The notes under the pieces were generated by a model. The model did not search any database and had not been told where the DNA came from. It worked only from the letters and a program-made list of their open reading frames with translations. A stretch of DNA of 37,398 bases, from positions 1 to 37,398 of the forward strand of contig DBTA01000042.1 in assembly GCA_002306815.1 (NCBI GenBank), written 5' to 3'. The position numbers and the translations under genes are program-made. Below are positions 16,483 through 23,782 of this stretch, piece by piece (position 1 is the stretch's first letter; each line of letters opens with the position of its first letter). This stretch comes from Dehalococcoidia bacterium UBA1328. GTDB lineage: Bacteria > Chloroflexota > Dehalococcoidia > Lucifugimonadales > Lucifugimonadaceae.

Positions 16483-17414
16483 ATCCGTTCCGCCACTCTT
16501 AACTTGGCGCTGCGGGCGCGCGGGTTCGAGTCGATCTCTGAGTCGGTCGGCACCAGAGGACGACGGGTGATTACTTTTACCGTTGCTAGGTGGTCGCACC
16601 GGCACACGGGTGTACCCGGCGGGCAGATGCAGTCGGATGCCTGCTTACGAATAAAGTTCTTCACGATCCGGTCTTCAAGTGAGTGGTAGGAGATAACAGC
16701 GAGTCGTCCGCCGTGACCAAGAAGCGATACTGCTTGTTCGAGAGCTGTTTCCAATGCCGAAAGCTCGTCATTTACCGCGATTCGAATCGCCTGGAAGGTG
16801 CGAGTCGCCGGATGAGTCTTCTTGCCCCGTCGCGGGTTCACTCGTTCAATTAGATCGGCGAGATCGAGCGAGGTGACGATAGGTCGATTCCTGACGATTT
16901 CGCGCGCAATACGGCGCGCTGCACGGTCTTCACCAAGATGGAAAATGATGTCGGCGAGTTCAGATTCGGCGTATCCGTTAATAATGCCGGAAGCAGTGAT
17001 TTGCTGATCGAAGCTGAAACGCATGTCGAGCGGATCTGCTCGACGGAAGCTGAAACCTCGGGATTCACGATCCAATTGGAGTGAAGAAACACCAAGGTCG
17101 AACAACACGCCATGTACTGGTACAAAGTCATACTGAAGAGCGGTGGCACGAACATCTCTGAAGTTGACATTCACGGCTCGGAAAGCGCCGCCAAAGTCGG
17201 CAAGTCGATCTGTCGCAACCGAGATTGCCTCGGCGTCAGCGTCAAGACCCATAACCTGACCACCAGGGTCTGCTGCCTGAAGAATCGTTTTCGAGTGTCC
17301 ACCTTCTCCGAGAGTTCCGTCGATATACCGTCCACCAGGAACGACGTTCAATGCCCGCATACATTCAGGCATCATCACCGGTTCATGGTGGAGTTCAAGG
17401 CCCATCAGAATCAC
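16479..17414 (-). CDS. rsmH: 16S rRNA (cytosine(1402)-N(4))-methyltransferase
   Basis: RsmH (MraW) methylates N4 of C1402 in 16S rRNA using S-adenosylmethionine. The 311 residues include HHEPVMMPE near the start, the SAM-binding motif DGTLGEGGHS (32-41), VMGLDADAEA, FDLGVSSLQLD and the C-terminal VISYHSLEDRIVKNFI and RARSAKLRVAERI. It begins with GTG 17414, whose bases overlap the mraZ stop TGA; an ATG three codons inside (17405) is equally consistent with homologues. It follows mraZ directly as in most bacteria, and translation is probably coupled. Confidence 0.96.
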   Translation of the reverse strand: MILMGLELHHEPVMMPECMRALNVVPGGRYIDGTLGEGGHSKTILQAADPGGQVMGLDADAEAISVATDRLADFGGAFRAVNVNFRDVRATALQYDFVPVHGVLFDLGVSSLQLDRESRGFSFRRADPLDMRFSFDQQITASGIINGYAESELADIIFHLGEDRAARRIAREIVRNRPIVTSLDLADLIERVNPRRGKKTHPATRTFQAIRIAVNDELSALETALEQAVSLLGHGGRLAVISYHSLEDRIVKNFIRKQASDCICPPGTPVCRCDHLATVKVITRRPLVPTDSEIDSNPRARSAKLRVAERI

Positions 17415-17899
17415 CCGTCAGTCTCCGGTTCGAACTGTCGAACAACGATTTGAGTTTGCTCTGGTGCCCGAGTCGACGGTGGCACCGCTTCAGCAATATC
17501 GCTGGCGTCGGAGTCGAGTGTTCGACGTTCTTCCGCCCATGCAGCTGCCGACCAAATTTCGATAAACCTGCCGGTGCCTACGATGACGGCGTCTTCACCC
17601 AACCCGGCATACTCACGAAGCTGCAAGGGTACGACTACGCGTCCGCTCCGGTCGAGAGTTCCAGAGAAAGCTCCTGAAAAGGTGAGTCGGGCGAGTCGGC
17701 GTGCTCTGGCAGACGTTGCTGGCTGTTGGGCAATATCGCTTGCAGCGCGTTCCCATTCTTCTGGGGTGTAAACGACAACACAGTTGTCGTAAGCCCGTCC
17801 GAGAACAATGCCGTCAACAAATGCCATTTTGAATCGAGCAGGAATAGCGACTCGTCCTTGCGGGTCGATTCGGTGCTCGTATTCGCCGGCGAAAATCAT
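17411..17899 (-). CDS. mraZ: Division/cell wall cluster transcriptional repressor MraZ
   Basis: A DNA-binding protein of the double-AbrB fold that represses its own dcw cluster. From ATG 17899 it has 162 residues, with the two half-domains each carrying the hallmark turn: GEYEHRIDPQGRVAIPARF near the start and GTLDRSGRVVVPLQLREYA in the second half. The C-terminal 20-30 residues are a longer polar tail than in E. coli. The frame is open a further 22 codons to 17965, but that stretch runs into the operator boxes and is unlike the family. The boxes at 17960-17974 support autoregulation. Confidence 0.95.
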   Translation of the reverse strand: MIFAGEYEHRIDPQGRVAIPARFKMAFVDGIVLGRAYDNCVVVYTPEEWERAASDIAQQPATSARARRLARLTFSGAFSGTLDRSGRVVVPLQLREYAGLGEDAVIVGTGRFIEIWSAAAWAEERRTLDSDASDIAEAVPPSTRAPEQTQIVVRQFEPETDG

Positions 17900-17959
17900 C
17901 GGTTGCGGAGTTACTCCAGAAAATCTTCTGGGGCGGGAGAACGGATCTCTTTCGAAATG

Positions 17960-18015
17960 CCCCAAATTACCCCAATTAGCGACAAATTATGCCATATCAC
18001 CACTTTATGCGACAA
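17960..18015 (-). promoter_or_regulatory. mraZ promoter with MraZ boxes
   Basis: On the minus strand TTGTCG (18010-18015) and CATAAT (17986-17991) form a sigma-70 type promoter with an 18-base spacer. Just downstream of the expected start, TGGGG occurs at 17970-17974 and again at 17960-17964, exactly ten bases apart. MraZ of E. coli binds direct repeats of TGGG followed by five bases, so these fit as the operator. A third, degenerate repeat (TGTCG) is at 17980-17984. Confidence 0.65.
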
Positions 18016-18096
18016 CACGTTTCGCGCTCACTTTTTACAGAAAATCGATGTGACGGACGTACTAAGCGGCGTGCTAGCATCCGATAATTCGAGTTC

Positions 18097-18145
18097 GTAC
18101 GTTCGTACGGTATGTGCAAGCACCAGTTTGTTGGTACGTTCGTAC
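18097..18145. repeat. Two 12-base direct repeats in the mraZ-mog intergenic region
   Basis: GTACGTTCGTAC occurs at 18097-18108 and again at 18134-18145, 37 bases apart, the first inside a tandem TTCGTACG pair (18094-18109). It lies near the 5' end of mog and could be an operator for an unknown regulator; no such protein is identified. Confidence 0.45.
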
Positions 18146-18690
18146 TCAGGCGACTTGTGGTGTACCGTTACCGTGTGCGCCGAGTTGGAGAATCCGAAAT
18201 AGTCAGTTACGCAGTACTAACCAGCAGCGACACCGGAGCGGCAGGGAAACGCGTCGATACGAGCGGGGATGCAGTCGTCGAAATCATGGACGGCGCAGGT
18301 CACTCGCTGGTAGACCGCGTGATGCTTCCTGATGACGTCGATCAGCTTGGTCAACAGATTCTAAACTGGTGTGATTCCGAGGACGTCGACATTGTTTTGA
18401 CCACCGGAGGAACCGGTCTTTCCTCGCGAGATGTGATGCCCGAAGTAACCCGCGAGCTAATCGATCTCGAAATACCCGGTATGGCAGAAGCAATGCGAGC
18501 TGAATCGCTAAAAGTAACACCTATGGCGATGATTTCGAGAAACGTAGTTGGTGCACGAGGACCGACGTTGATAATCAACCTGCCGGGTAGTACTGGCGGT
18601 GTTCGGGATAATCTCAGGGTTGTACTGCCAGTGATCGAGCATGCAGTAGAAGTGCTTCAAGATCGCCACTCTGGTGAGCACCCTGTTTAG
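18112..18690 (+). CDS. mog: Molybdopterin adenylyltransferase (Mog/MoaB family)
   Basis: A molybdenum cofactor enzyme that activates molybdopterin by adenylation. Signature elements are SYAVLTSSDTGAAGKRVDTSG, the MPT-binding loop LTTGGTGLSSRDVMPEVT and LIINLPGSTGGVRDNL. The family normally starts at the SYAVLT strand, about residue 31 of this frame. The start is unclear: ATG 18112 adds 30 basic residues, GTG 18175 is intermediate, and the ideal place, 8 bases after GGAG (18187-18190), holds ATA (18199-18201). Distinguishing Mog from MoaB by sequence alone is not secure. It is divergent from mraZ and precedes trmD by about 40 bases. Confidence 0.88.
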   Translation: MCKHQFVGTFVLRRLVVYRYRVRRVGESEIVSYAVLTSSDTGAAGKRVDTSGDAVVEIMDGAGHSLVDRVMLPDDVDQLGQQILNWCDSEDVDIVLTTGGTGLSSRDVMPEVTRELIDLEIPGMAEAMRAESLKVTPMAMISRNVVGARGPTLIINLPGSTGGVRDNLRVVLPVIEHAVEVLQDRHSGEHPV

Positions 18691-18732
18691 TCGAGCGTTC
18701 TTGATCGGAAGCCAAAACAACTTGAGAAATCG

Positions 18733-19455
18733 ATGAAAATTTCGATAATCACACTATTTCCGGAGATGTTCGAAGGGCCGCTGGGCGCCAGCATTGTTGG
18801 TCGGGCGCGTCAGAACGACCAGGTTGCTATTGAATTGATTCAACTTCGTGACTTTGCTAAAGACGAGCGTGGAACCGTGGACCAGCCGCCATTTGGTGGC
18901 GGTGCCGGGATGGTTCTCAAAGCGCAACCACTGGTCGATGCGGTAGATTCGGTTTCTAAGCGCGCCTGCTCGACATCGGAAAGTGACACCAAGCCACACA
19001 CGATCCTGATGTCGGCGCAGGGTTCACCGTTAACTCATCGACGTGTACAAGAATTGTCAGAAATGGAGTCGATAGTTCTCGTATGCGGTCACTACGAGGG
19101 AGTTGACGAGCGGTTCATCGAACTACGCGTGGATGAAGAAATATCCATCGGCGACTTTGTGATGACGGGTGGGGAAATTCCCGCAATTGCACTGACCGAT
19201 GCAGTTACTCGTCTTATCCCTGGTGTTTTGGGAGACGACGAATCTGCACAACACGATTCGTTCGCATCTGGGTCAGATTTGCTGCTGGAGGGTCCGGTCT
19301 ACACACGCCCCAAGACGTTCATGGATCTCTCTGTTCCCGAAGTTTTACTCAGTGGTGATCATGCAAAGATCGAAGTCTGGCGGCGTACTCAAGCGCTAAA
19401 GCGGACGGAGGATCGTCGTCCCGATCTATTGATCGGCTGGCCCGATTCCGAGTAG
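18733..19455 (+). CDS. trmD: tRNA (guanine(37)-N(1))-methyltransferase
   Basis: SPOUT-class enzyme that methylates N1 of G37 next to the anticodon to prevent frameshifting. The 240-residue protein starts MKISIITLFPEMFEGPL and has the DERGTVDQPPFGGGAGMVLK loop. The deep trefoil-knot SAM site reads LVCGHYEGVDERFI and SIGDFVMTGGEIPA, followed by a C-terminal helical domain with EVWRRTQALKRT. Only a weak GAGAAA precedes the ATG. It stands upstream of rplS as in most bacteria, although the usual rpsP and rimM are not in this window. Confidence 0.96.
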   Translation: MKISIITLFPEMFEGPLGASIVGRARQNDQVAIELIQLRDFAKDERGTVDQPPFGGGAGMVLKAQPLVDAVDSVSKRACSTSESDTKPHTILMSAQGSPLTHRRVQELSEMESIVLVCGHYEGVDERFIELRVDEEISIGDFVMTGGEIPAIALTDAVTRLIPGVLGDDESAQHDSFASGSDLLLEGPVYTRPKTFMDLSVPEVLLSGDHAKIEVWRRTQALKRTEDRRPDLLIGWPDSE

Positions 19456-19568
19456 TTTTCCACAACCTTAGTTGCTCGCAGCACTATGCTGGCGGAAATA
19501 GGGGGTTATCGGTGTTGCTGCTGGTGCAATACCGGTTATAGAATTAAGTTTCTGACTTGAAACACATC

Positions 19569-19588
19569 GGCGCCTCTGGGCGTCTTTT
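19569..19588 (+). promoter_or_regulatory. Hairpin with T-run in the rplS leader
   Basis: GGCGCC, loop TCTG, GGCGTC (19569-19584) forms a six-pair stem that is followed by TTTT, 20 bases before the rplS ATG. It may be a weak terminator or attenuator, or a leader hairpin shared in form with that in front of secD. Its role is an inference. Confidence 0.45.
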
Positions 19589-19608
19589 CGCGACGAAAGA
19601 TATTTGAC

Positions 19609-19962
19609 ATGGATGCCGCAGCGCTGATCGAGCGAAAGCCGCTGGAACACATTGATGAATTCCAGCCCGGTGACACCGTAACTGTGAACCTTCGAATTGT
19701 TGAAGGTGACCGACAGCGTGTTCAGGCGTTCCAGGGCAACGTAATTTCTGGCAAGCACCGAATCGCTAAGGCTCCTCTCCCGGGAGACACATTCATGGTG
19801 CGCCGAGTTTCTTACGGTGTTGGTGTTGAACGAATCATACCGTTCCACTCACCAAACGTTGAGTCGGTGAAGGTGACCCGACAGGGTAAGGTTCGACGTT
19901 CCCGTCTGTACTACCTCCGTGGTCTCACCGGCAAAAAAGCTCGAATCAAGGAACGCCGATAG
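19609..19962 (+). CDS. rplS: 50S ribosomal protein L19
   Basis: A protein of the large ribosomal subunit near the 30S interface. The 117 residues match the usual length. Family landmarks are the conserved FQPGDTVTVNLRIVEGDRQR strand pair, VQAFQGNVISG, VRRVSYGVGVERIIPFHSP and the basic C-terminus with YYLRGLTGKKARIKE. The ATG at 19609 has only a weak GAAAG upstream. It follows trmD after a leader of about 150 bases with a hairpin and is closed by a strong terminator. Confidence 0.97.
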   Translation: MDAAALIERKPLEHIDEFQPGDTVTVNLRIVEGDRQRVQAFQGNVISGKHRIAKAPLPGDTFMVRRVSYGVGVERIIPFHSPNVESVKVTRQGKVRRSRLYYLRGLTGKKARIKERR

Positions 19963-19997
19963 TCGGACACTGATGCCGATTGCGGCATCGGAATTTA

Positions 19998-20033
19998 TTA
20001 AAACCCTCTCGTTAGTTTCAGCGAGAGGGTTTT
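19998..20033 (+). terminator. Rho-independent terminator of rplS
   Basis: AAACCCTCTCG (20001-20011) pairs with CGAGAGGGTTT (20022-20032) around a 10-base loop, and the T run continues to 20033. It is 36 bases beyond the rplS stop and closes the mog-trmD-rplS unit. Confidence 0.9.
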
Positions 20034-20158
20034 GCTTTAGGTGCTTGTGTGAGTTTGACCGGTTCGAATCAGCACCGATAATGGCAGGTTCCAAGTGACA
20101 GTTGGCTCGCCAGAGTCACCAACGTTCTTCCCCTGACCCCGTTTGGAGCGATCGTTAG

Positions 20159-22639
20159 TTGCAATTCGCTGAAGTTGCCGTTGATTTTCCCGACGACAGG
20201 TCGCGCACGTTTACATACTCGGTTCCAGACGACGTTTCGGAGTCACAGAGCGTTACCGTCGGCGATCTTGTCTGGGTCCCGTTCGGACCACGAACCGTCC
20301 AGGGGGTAGTCTTCGAACTTGTCGACGCACCGGAAACAGAAATCGACAAGATCAGACCAATCACGGCAAGAACGGTCGATGGGCCATTTATTGCTGAACA
20401 CCTGATCCGGGTCGCCAAATGGGTTGCTGAGTATTACCGAACGACCCTGTTCACAGCGTGCTCGTTGCTTTTACCACCGGGAGCGTCATCGCGCCTACGG
20501 ACCTGGCTGTCTCCCGGCGTGGTCGATCGAGATCTGAACCGGAGTGAACTTCAGGCGATCAACTACGTCGTCGCCAATGAACGAGTTCCGAAATCGAGGA
20601 TTGCAAGACGTCTTGGTGTTGGTGGCGGCGCTATCGTCGATCGACTGATCCGCCAAAAGATAGTCGTGGCAGAATCTGCCTGGGAACGACCGCGGGTGTC
20701 GGCGGTTTACACGAACAGAATCGAACTGCAGGCTGATAACTCCGAAGTTCAATCGCTAATAAACGAATATTCGGAGGGACGTTCTTCAAGGCGAGCCGAT
20801 CTGCTGCGCTGGTTCCAACTAGGGAACTTTGCACCGTCCAAGTCGGTTCTCAACGATCAGTTCGGCGTTGCTGCGGCCAAGTGGGCGTTTGATTCAGGCG
20901 TATTGAAGATCCGGAAGATCAGGCGAGACCGTGACCCCCTCGCAGATTACTTCTTCCAGCAAGAGTTCGCTCATTCGCCAACCGATAAACAGAAGTTGGC
21001 AATCCACGAGATCGTCACACAGGTGCTTGCCGCCAAGCCATCCAGTAATCCGAACGACCGACAGTTCTTGTTGCATGGCGTCACGGGTTCAGGAAAAACC
21101 GAGGTTTACCTGCAAGTAATCGAGGCATGCATAGCGGCCGGAAAACAAGCAATTTTCCTGGTGCCTGAAATCGCTCTTACACCGCAAACACTTCGAAGAA
21201 TTGCATCTCGTTTTCCGGGCAAAGTTGGAATCCTCAATTCTGGGTTGACCTTGGGGCAACGCTATGACCAGTGGTGGAGAATCAAAAACGGCGAATTTCC
21301 GATAGTGCTTGGTTCACGAGGGGCGGTCTTTGCTCCCATTCAAAATCCTGGACTAATCGTTATTGATGAAGAACACGAGTGGACCTACAAGCAGAGCGAT
21401 CTAAACCCTCGGTACCACGCCCGTACTGTCGCCGAGCGAATCTCTAAAGAGACCGGAGCTACTCTCGTTCTAGGAAGCGCTACCCCGGATGTTACCACCT
21501 ACCGAGCAGCGGAATCGGGGTTGTATCGATTGCTTGATCTACCCGAGCGAGTTGGGCGCGAAAGTGCTACGCAATCTGCGGGTAGTTTAAACCATCCGAC
21601 AATGGCGAAAGTTGAAATAGTCGACATGCGCCAGGAGCGTTCTGACGGCCATTTCGAAATGCTCAGTCGGCGCCTGATCGACTCAATCCGAATAGCTCTA
21701 GACGCTGACGGGAAGGTAATTCTTTTCCTCAACCGACGCGGTTCGGCCTCGTTCGTCCAGTGTATGGAGTGTGGCGTTGTGCGTCAGTGTCGGCGCTGTG
21801 ATAATGCGCTCACGTTTCATCTTGATTCTGACGGGAACCAGGAAACCCGCGGGAAGCTCGTTTGTCATTACTGTAACTACAGCGTGGGTGCAGGATCGAA
21901 ATGCCCAACTTGCGGTGGTAAGCAAATGAGACGATCGGCACCGGGTACACAGACGGCGGCTGAAACGGTTCGACAGTATTTCCCTGGTGTTGAAGTTATT
22001 CGATGGGACTCAGATAGTGCCCGCACCGCAACTGATCACCAAAGAATTATGGACGATTTTGTAGATGGCGAAGCGAGCGTGCTTGTCGGTACTCAAATGG
22101 TTGCCAAAGGACTGGATATTCCGCGAGTCACACTTGTGGGCGTCATTTCGGCAGACACAGGGTTGGCGGTTCCCGACTTCCGCAGGGGAGAACGCGCTTT
22201 TCAGGTCCTAGCTCAGGTTGTGGGTAGAAGTGGAAGAGGAGCTTGGGACGGTAGGGCAGTTATCCAAACATTTAACCCGGAACATTACGCAATAGTTGCA
22301 GCTGCCGACCAGGACTACGAACTTTTCTATCACACAGAAATCCGTCTCCGGGCGTCACAGGCGAATCCACCATTCACGCAGTTGATTCGCCTGTCTCACT
22401 ACGCGGTCGACGCTGAATCTGCGAAATTCGAGGCCGCACGGCTCGCGAAAACTCTCAGCGAAGCAAGAGAATCGCATGGTGAAACGGGCGTTGAAGTAAT
22501 TGGCCCTACGCCCAGATACCCACTCAAGATTCGGAATATGTACAGGTGGCAAATATTGCTCAAAGGTTCTCATCCTGAGAGACTTCTAGAGTTAGTGCAC
22601 CCGGGTGCACACTGGACTGTCGATATCGATCCTGTCTGA
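20159..22639 (+). CDS. priA: Primosomal protein N' (replication restart helicase PriA)
   Basis: A 3'-5' superfamily 2 helicase that recognises stalled forks and reloads the replisome. The 826 residues have the PriA order. An N-terminal 3'-OH-binding domain starts QFAEVAVDFPDDRSRTFTYS, followed by a winged-helix part. Next come Walker A HGVTGSGKTEVYLQ (about 305) and the DEEH box IDEEHEWTYKQ (about 402). The zinc module has eight cysteines in CMEC, CRRC, CHYC and CPTC (about 533-585), and motif V/VI follows with GTQMVAKGLDIP and QVVGRSGRG. The start is TTG 20159, with GGAG at 20144-20147. All key residues are present. It opens a new unit after the rplS terminator. Confidence 0.96.
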   Translation: MQFAEVAVDFPDDRSRTFTYSVPDDVSESQSVTVGDLVWVPFGPRTVQGVVFELVDAPETEIDKIRPITARTVDGPFIAEHLIRVAKWVAEYYRTTLFTACSLLLPPGASSRLRTWLSPGVVDRDLNRSELQAINYVVANERVPKSRIARRLGVGGGAIVDRLIRQKIVVAESAWERPRVSAVYTNRIELQADNSEVQSLINEYSEGRSSRRADLLRWFQLGNFAPSKSVLNDQFGVAAAKWAFDSGVLKIRKIRRDRDPLADYFFQQEFAHSPTDKQKLAIHEIVTQVLAAKPSSNPNDRQFLLHGVTGSGKTEVYLQVIEACIAAGKQAIFLVPEIALTPQTLRRIASRFPGKVGILNSGLTLGQRYDQWWRIKNGEFPIVLGSRGAVFAPIQNPGLIVIDEEHEWTYKQSDLNPRYHARTVAERISKETGATLVLGSATPDVTTYRAAESGLYRLLDLPERVGRESATQSAGSLNHPTMAKVEIVDMRQERSDGHFEMLSRRLIDSIRIALDADGKVILFLNRRGSASFVQCMECGVVRQCRRCDNALTFHLDSDGNQETRGKLVCHYCNYSVGAGSKCPTCGGKQMRRSAPGTQTAAETVRQYFPGVEVIRWDSDSARTATDHQRIMDDFVDGEASVLVGTQMVAKGLDIPRVTLVGVISADTGLAVPDFRRGERAFQVLAQVVGRSGRGAWDGRAVIQTFNPEHYAIVAAADQDYELFYHTEIRLRASQANPPFTQLIRLSHYAVDAESAKFEAARLAKTLSEARESHGETGVEVIGPTPRYPLKIRNMYRWQILLKGSHPERLLELVHPGAHWTVDIDPV

Positions 22640-22671
22640 TCCAAACAGCTGAACCCTAATCAGCAATAACT

Positions 22672-23427
22672 GTGTCAATTCGTCAAATAAGAGTTTTCCC
22701 CGATCCAATACTTCGTAAGAAGTGTCGGGTGGTGAAGCGTGTCGATGACAAGGTGCGAGAGCTTGCCTACGACATGGTCGAAACCATGGATGCGGCGAGT
22801 GGTGTGGGACTGGCTGCCAATCAGGTGGGCGCGTTGCAACGTGTGATCACCCTTCACATGCCTGGTGACGAAGACGCGATCATCCTGATCAACCCGGAAA
22901 TCCGTGAAACCTTCGGTGAGCGAGAAGTGCTTGAAGGCTGCCTGTCATTCCCGGGGTATGAAGGTATGGTCAAACGATCCGTGACGGTCAAAGCGCGTTG
23001 GCTCGACGAAAACGGATCAAAGATGAAGGTCACGAAAGAGGATCTGTTCGCGCAGGCTCTCGAACACGAAGTCGATCACTTGAACGGGATTCTCTATGTC
23101 GATCACTTACTAGAGCACGAACGGCTTGCCGCGGCCGGGACCCACATTGAAGAAGGCGAAACTCACCAGCACGACGTCGAACTAGAGGTATATGCCGACC
23201 ACAGCGACGAGGGCGAGACGCCGACCGAAGCTGATATTGAAGTTGTGCACAGCACCATAAAATTCAGCGATCTTTATTCCGAATCGTCAGTAAACCAAAT
23301 GCAATACGATTTGCGTCGTGCCGGTTATGTGGTTGACCCACCGGTAGATGATGATCTTACAAGAGTCGAGTCCGACGACCCCGAACTAAACGGTGGGGTA
23401 ATGCTCGATCCTGAACACAAGCACTAG
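22672..23427 (+). CDS. def: Peptide deformylase with long C-terminal extension
   Basis: Removes the formyl group from nascent N-terminal methionine. The catalytic domain is complete: GVGLAANQ (44-51), EGCLS (88-92, metal-binding Cys90) and HEVDH (132-136, metal-binding H132 and H136 with the catalytic E133). Ordinary enzymes end at about residue 150-180. Here about 100 more residues follow, first rich in His and acidic residues (THIEEGETHQHDVE), then a more ordered part (FSDLYSESSVNQMQYDLRRA) and an acidic end. The start is GTG 22672 without a clear ribosome site, about 30 bases after priA. The catalytic assignment is secure; the extension is unexplained. Confidence 0.95.
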   Translation: MSIRQIRVFPDPILRKKCRVVKRVDDKVRELAYDMVETMDAASGVGLAANQVGALQRVITLHMPGDEDAIILINPEIRETFGEREVLEGCLSFPGYEGMVKRSVTVKARWLDENGSKMKVTKEDLFAQALEHEVDHLNGILYVDHLLEHERLAAAGTHIEEGETHQHDVELEVYADHSDEGETPTEADIEVVHSTIKFSDLYSESSVNQMQYDLRRAGYVVDPPVDDDLTRVESDDPELNGGVMLDPEHKH

Positions 23428-23563
23428 CTGCAACCCCGGTAGTAGGCCTTTGTGAAAGTCGGGGAAACAAACGAGGTAAACAGCCGGTGAAACGGGTGGC
23501 GGATTGGGTTCGTATTAGTTAGAAATTCGAACTCAAATCACAAGGGAATTTGCACTGCCCCGG

Positions 23564-23572
23564 TGCTATACT
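23564..23572 (+). promoter_or_regulatory. Extended -10 promoter before secD
   Basis: TGCTATACT is an extended -10 element (TGN followed by TATACT, five of six matches). No good -35 is present, as usual for extended -10 promoters. The predicted start, about 23579, coincides with the first base of a long hairpin. Confidence 0.5.
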
Positions 23573-23578
23573 TTTTCC

Positions 23579-23760
23579 TTGCCTGAAACAAGGTGGCGGA
23601 CAAATCCGCTTAGTTTCAGGCAAATATTTGTTTTGATCGGTAGCGTTCTTCGTTCTGACGATTGCGTTACCGGGAGATCGTTCTAGCAATGTATCGGTGC
23701 TGACAAAGAGTTGTCAGATATTCGATGTAAAACACCTAGACACGCCGCCTTGGCGGCGCG
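23579..23760 (+). ncRNA. Candidate structured leader RNA of secD
   Basis: Three stems occur in about 180 bases. Stem 1 pairs 23579-23589 with 23613-23623, 11 perfect pairs, and encloses a second helix, 23596-23600 with 23605-23609. Stem 2 pairs 23700-23706 with 23711-23717 (loop AGAG). Stem 3 pairs 23743-23748 with 23753-23758, a GC helix capped by CTTG. A U-rich run (23624-23634) follows stem 1, so it could also end transcription from def. I do not recognise a known riboswitch class. It fills most of the 355-base gap before secD. Confidence 0.45.
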
Positions 23761-23782
23761 TTTCGCGTAAGAGTCATAGCCA

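Noticed and set aside
19971..19990. GATGCCG/CGGCATC hairpin after the rplS stop as a second terminator
   Set aside because: Not followed by a T run; the stronger hairpin at 20001-20033 is the terminator.
20038..20085. tRNA-like GGTTCGAATC with GGTGCT/AGCACC pairing after the rplS terminator
   Set aside because: The arms enclose only about 25 bases; there is no anticodon or D arm and no room for a 75-base tRNA.
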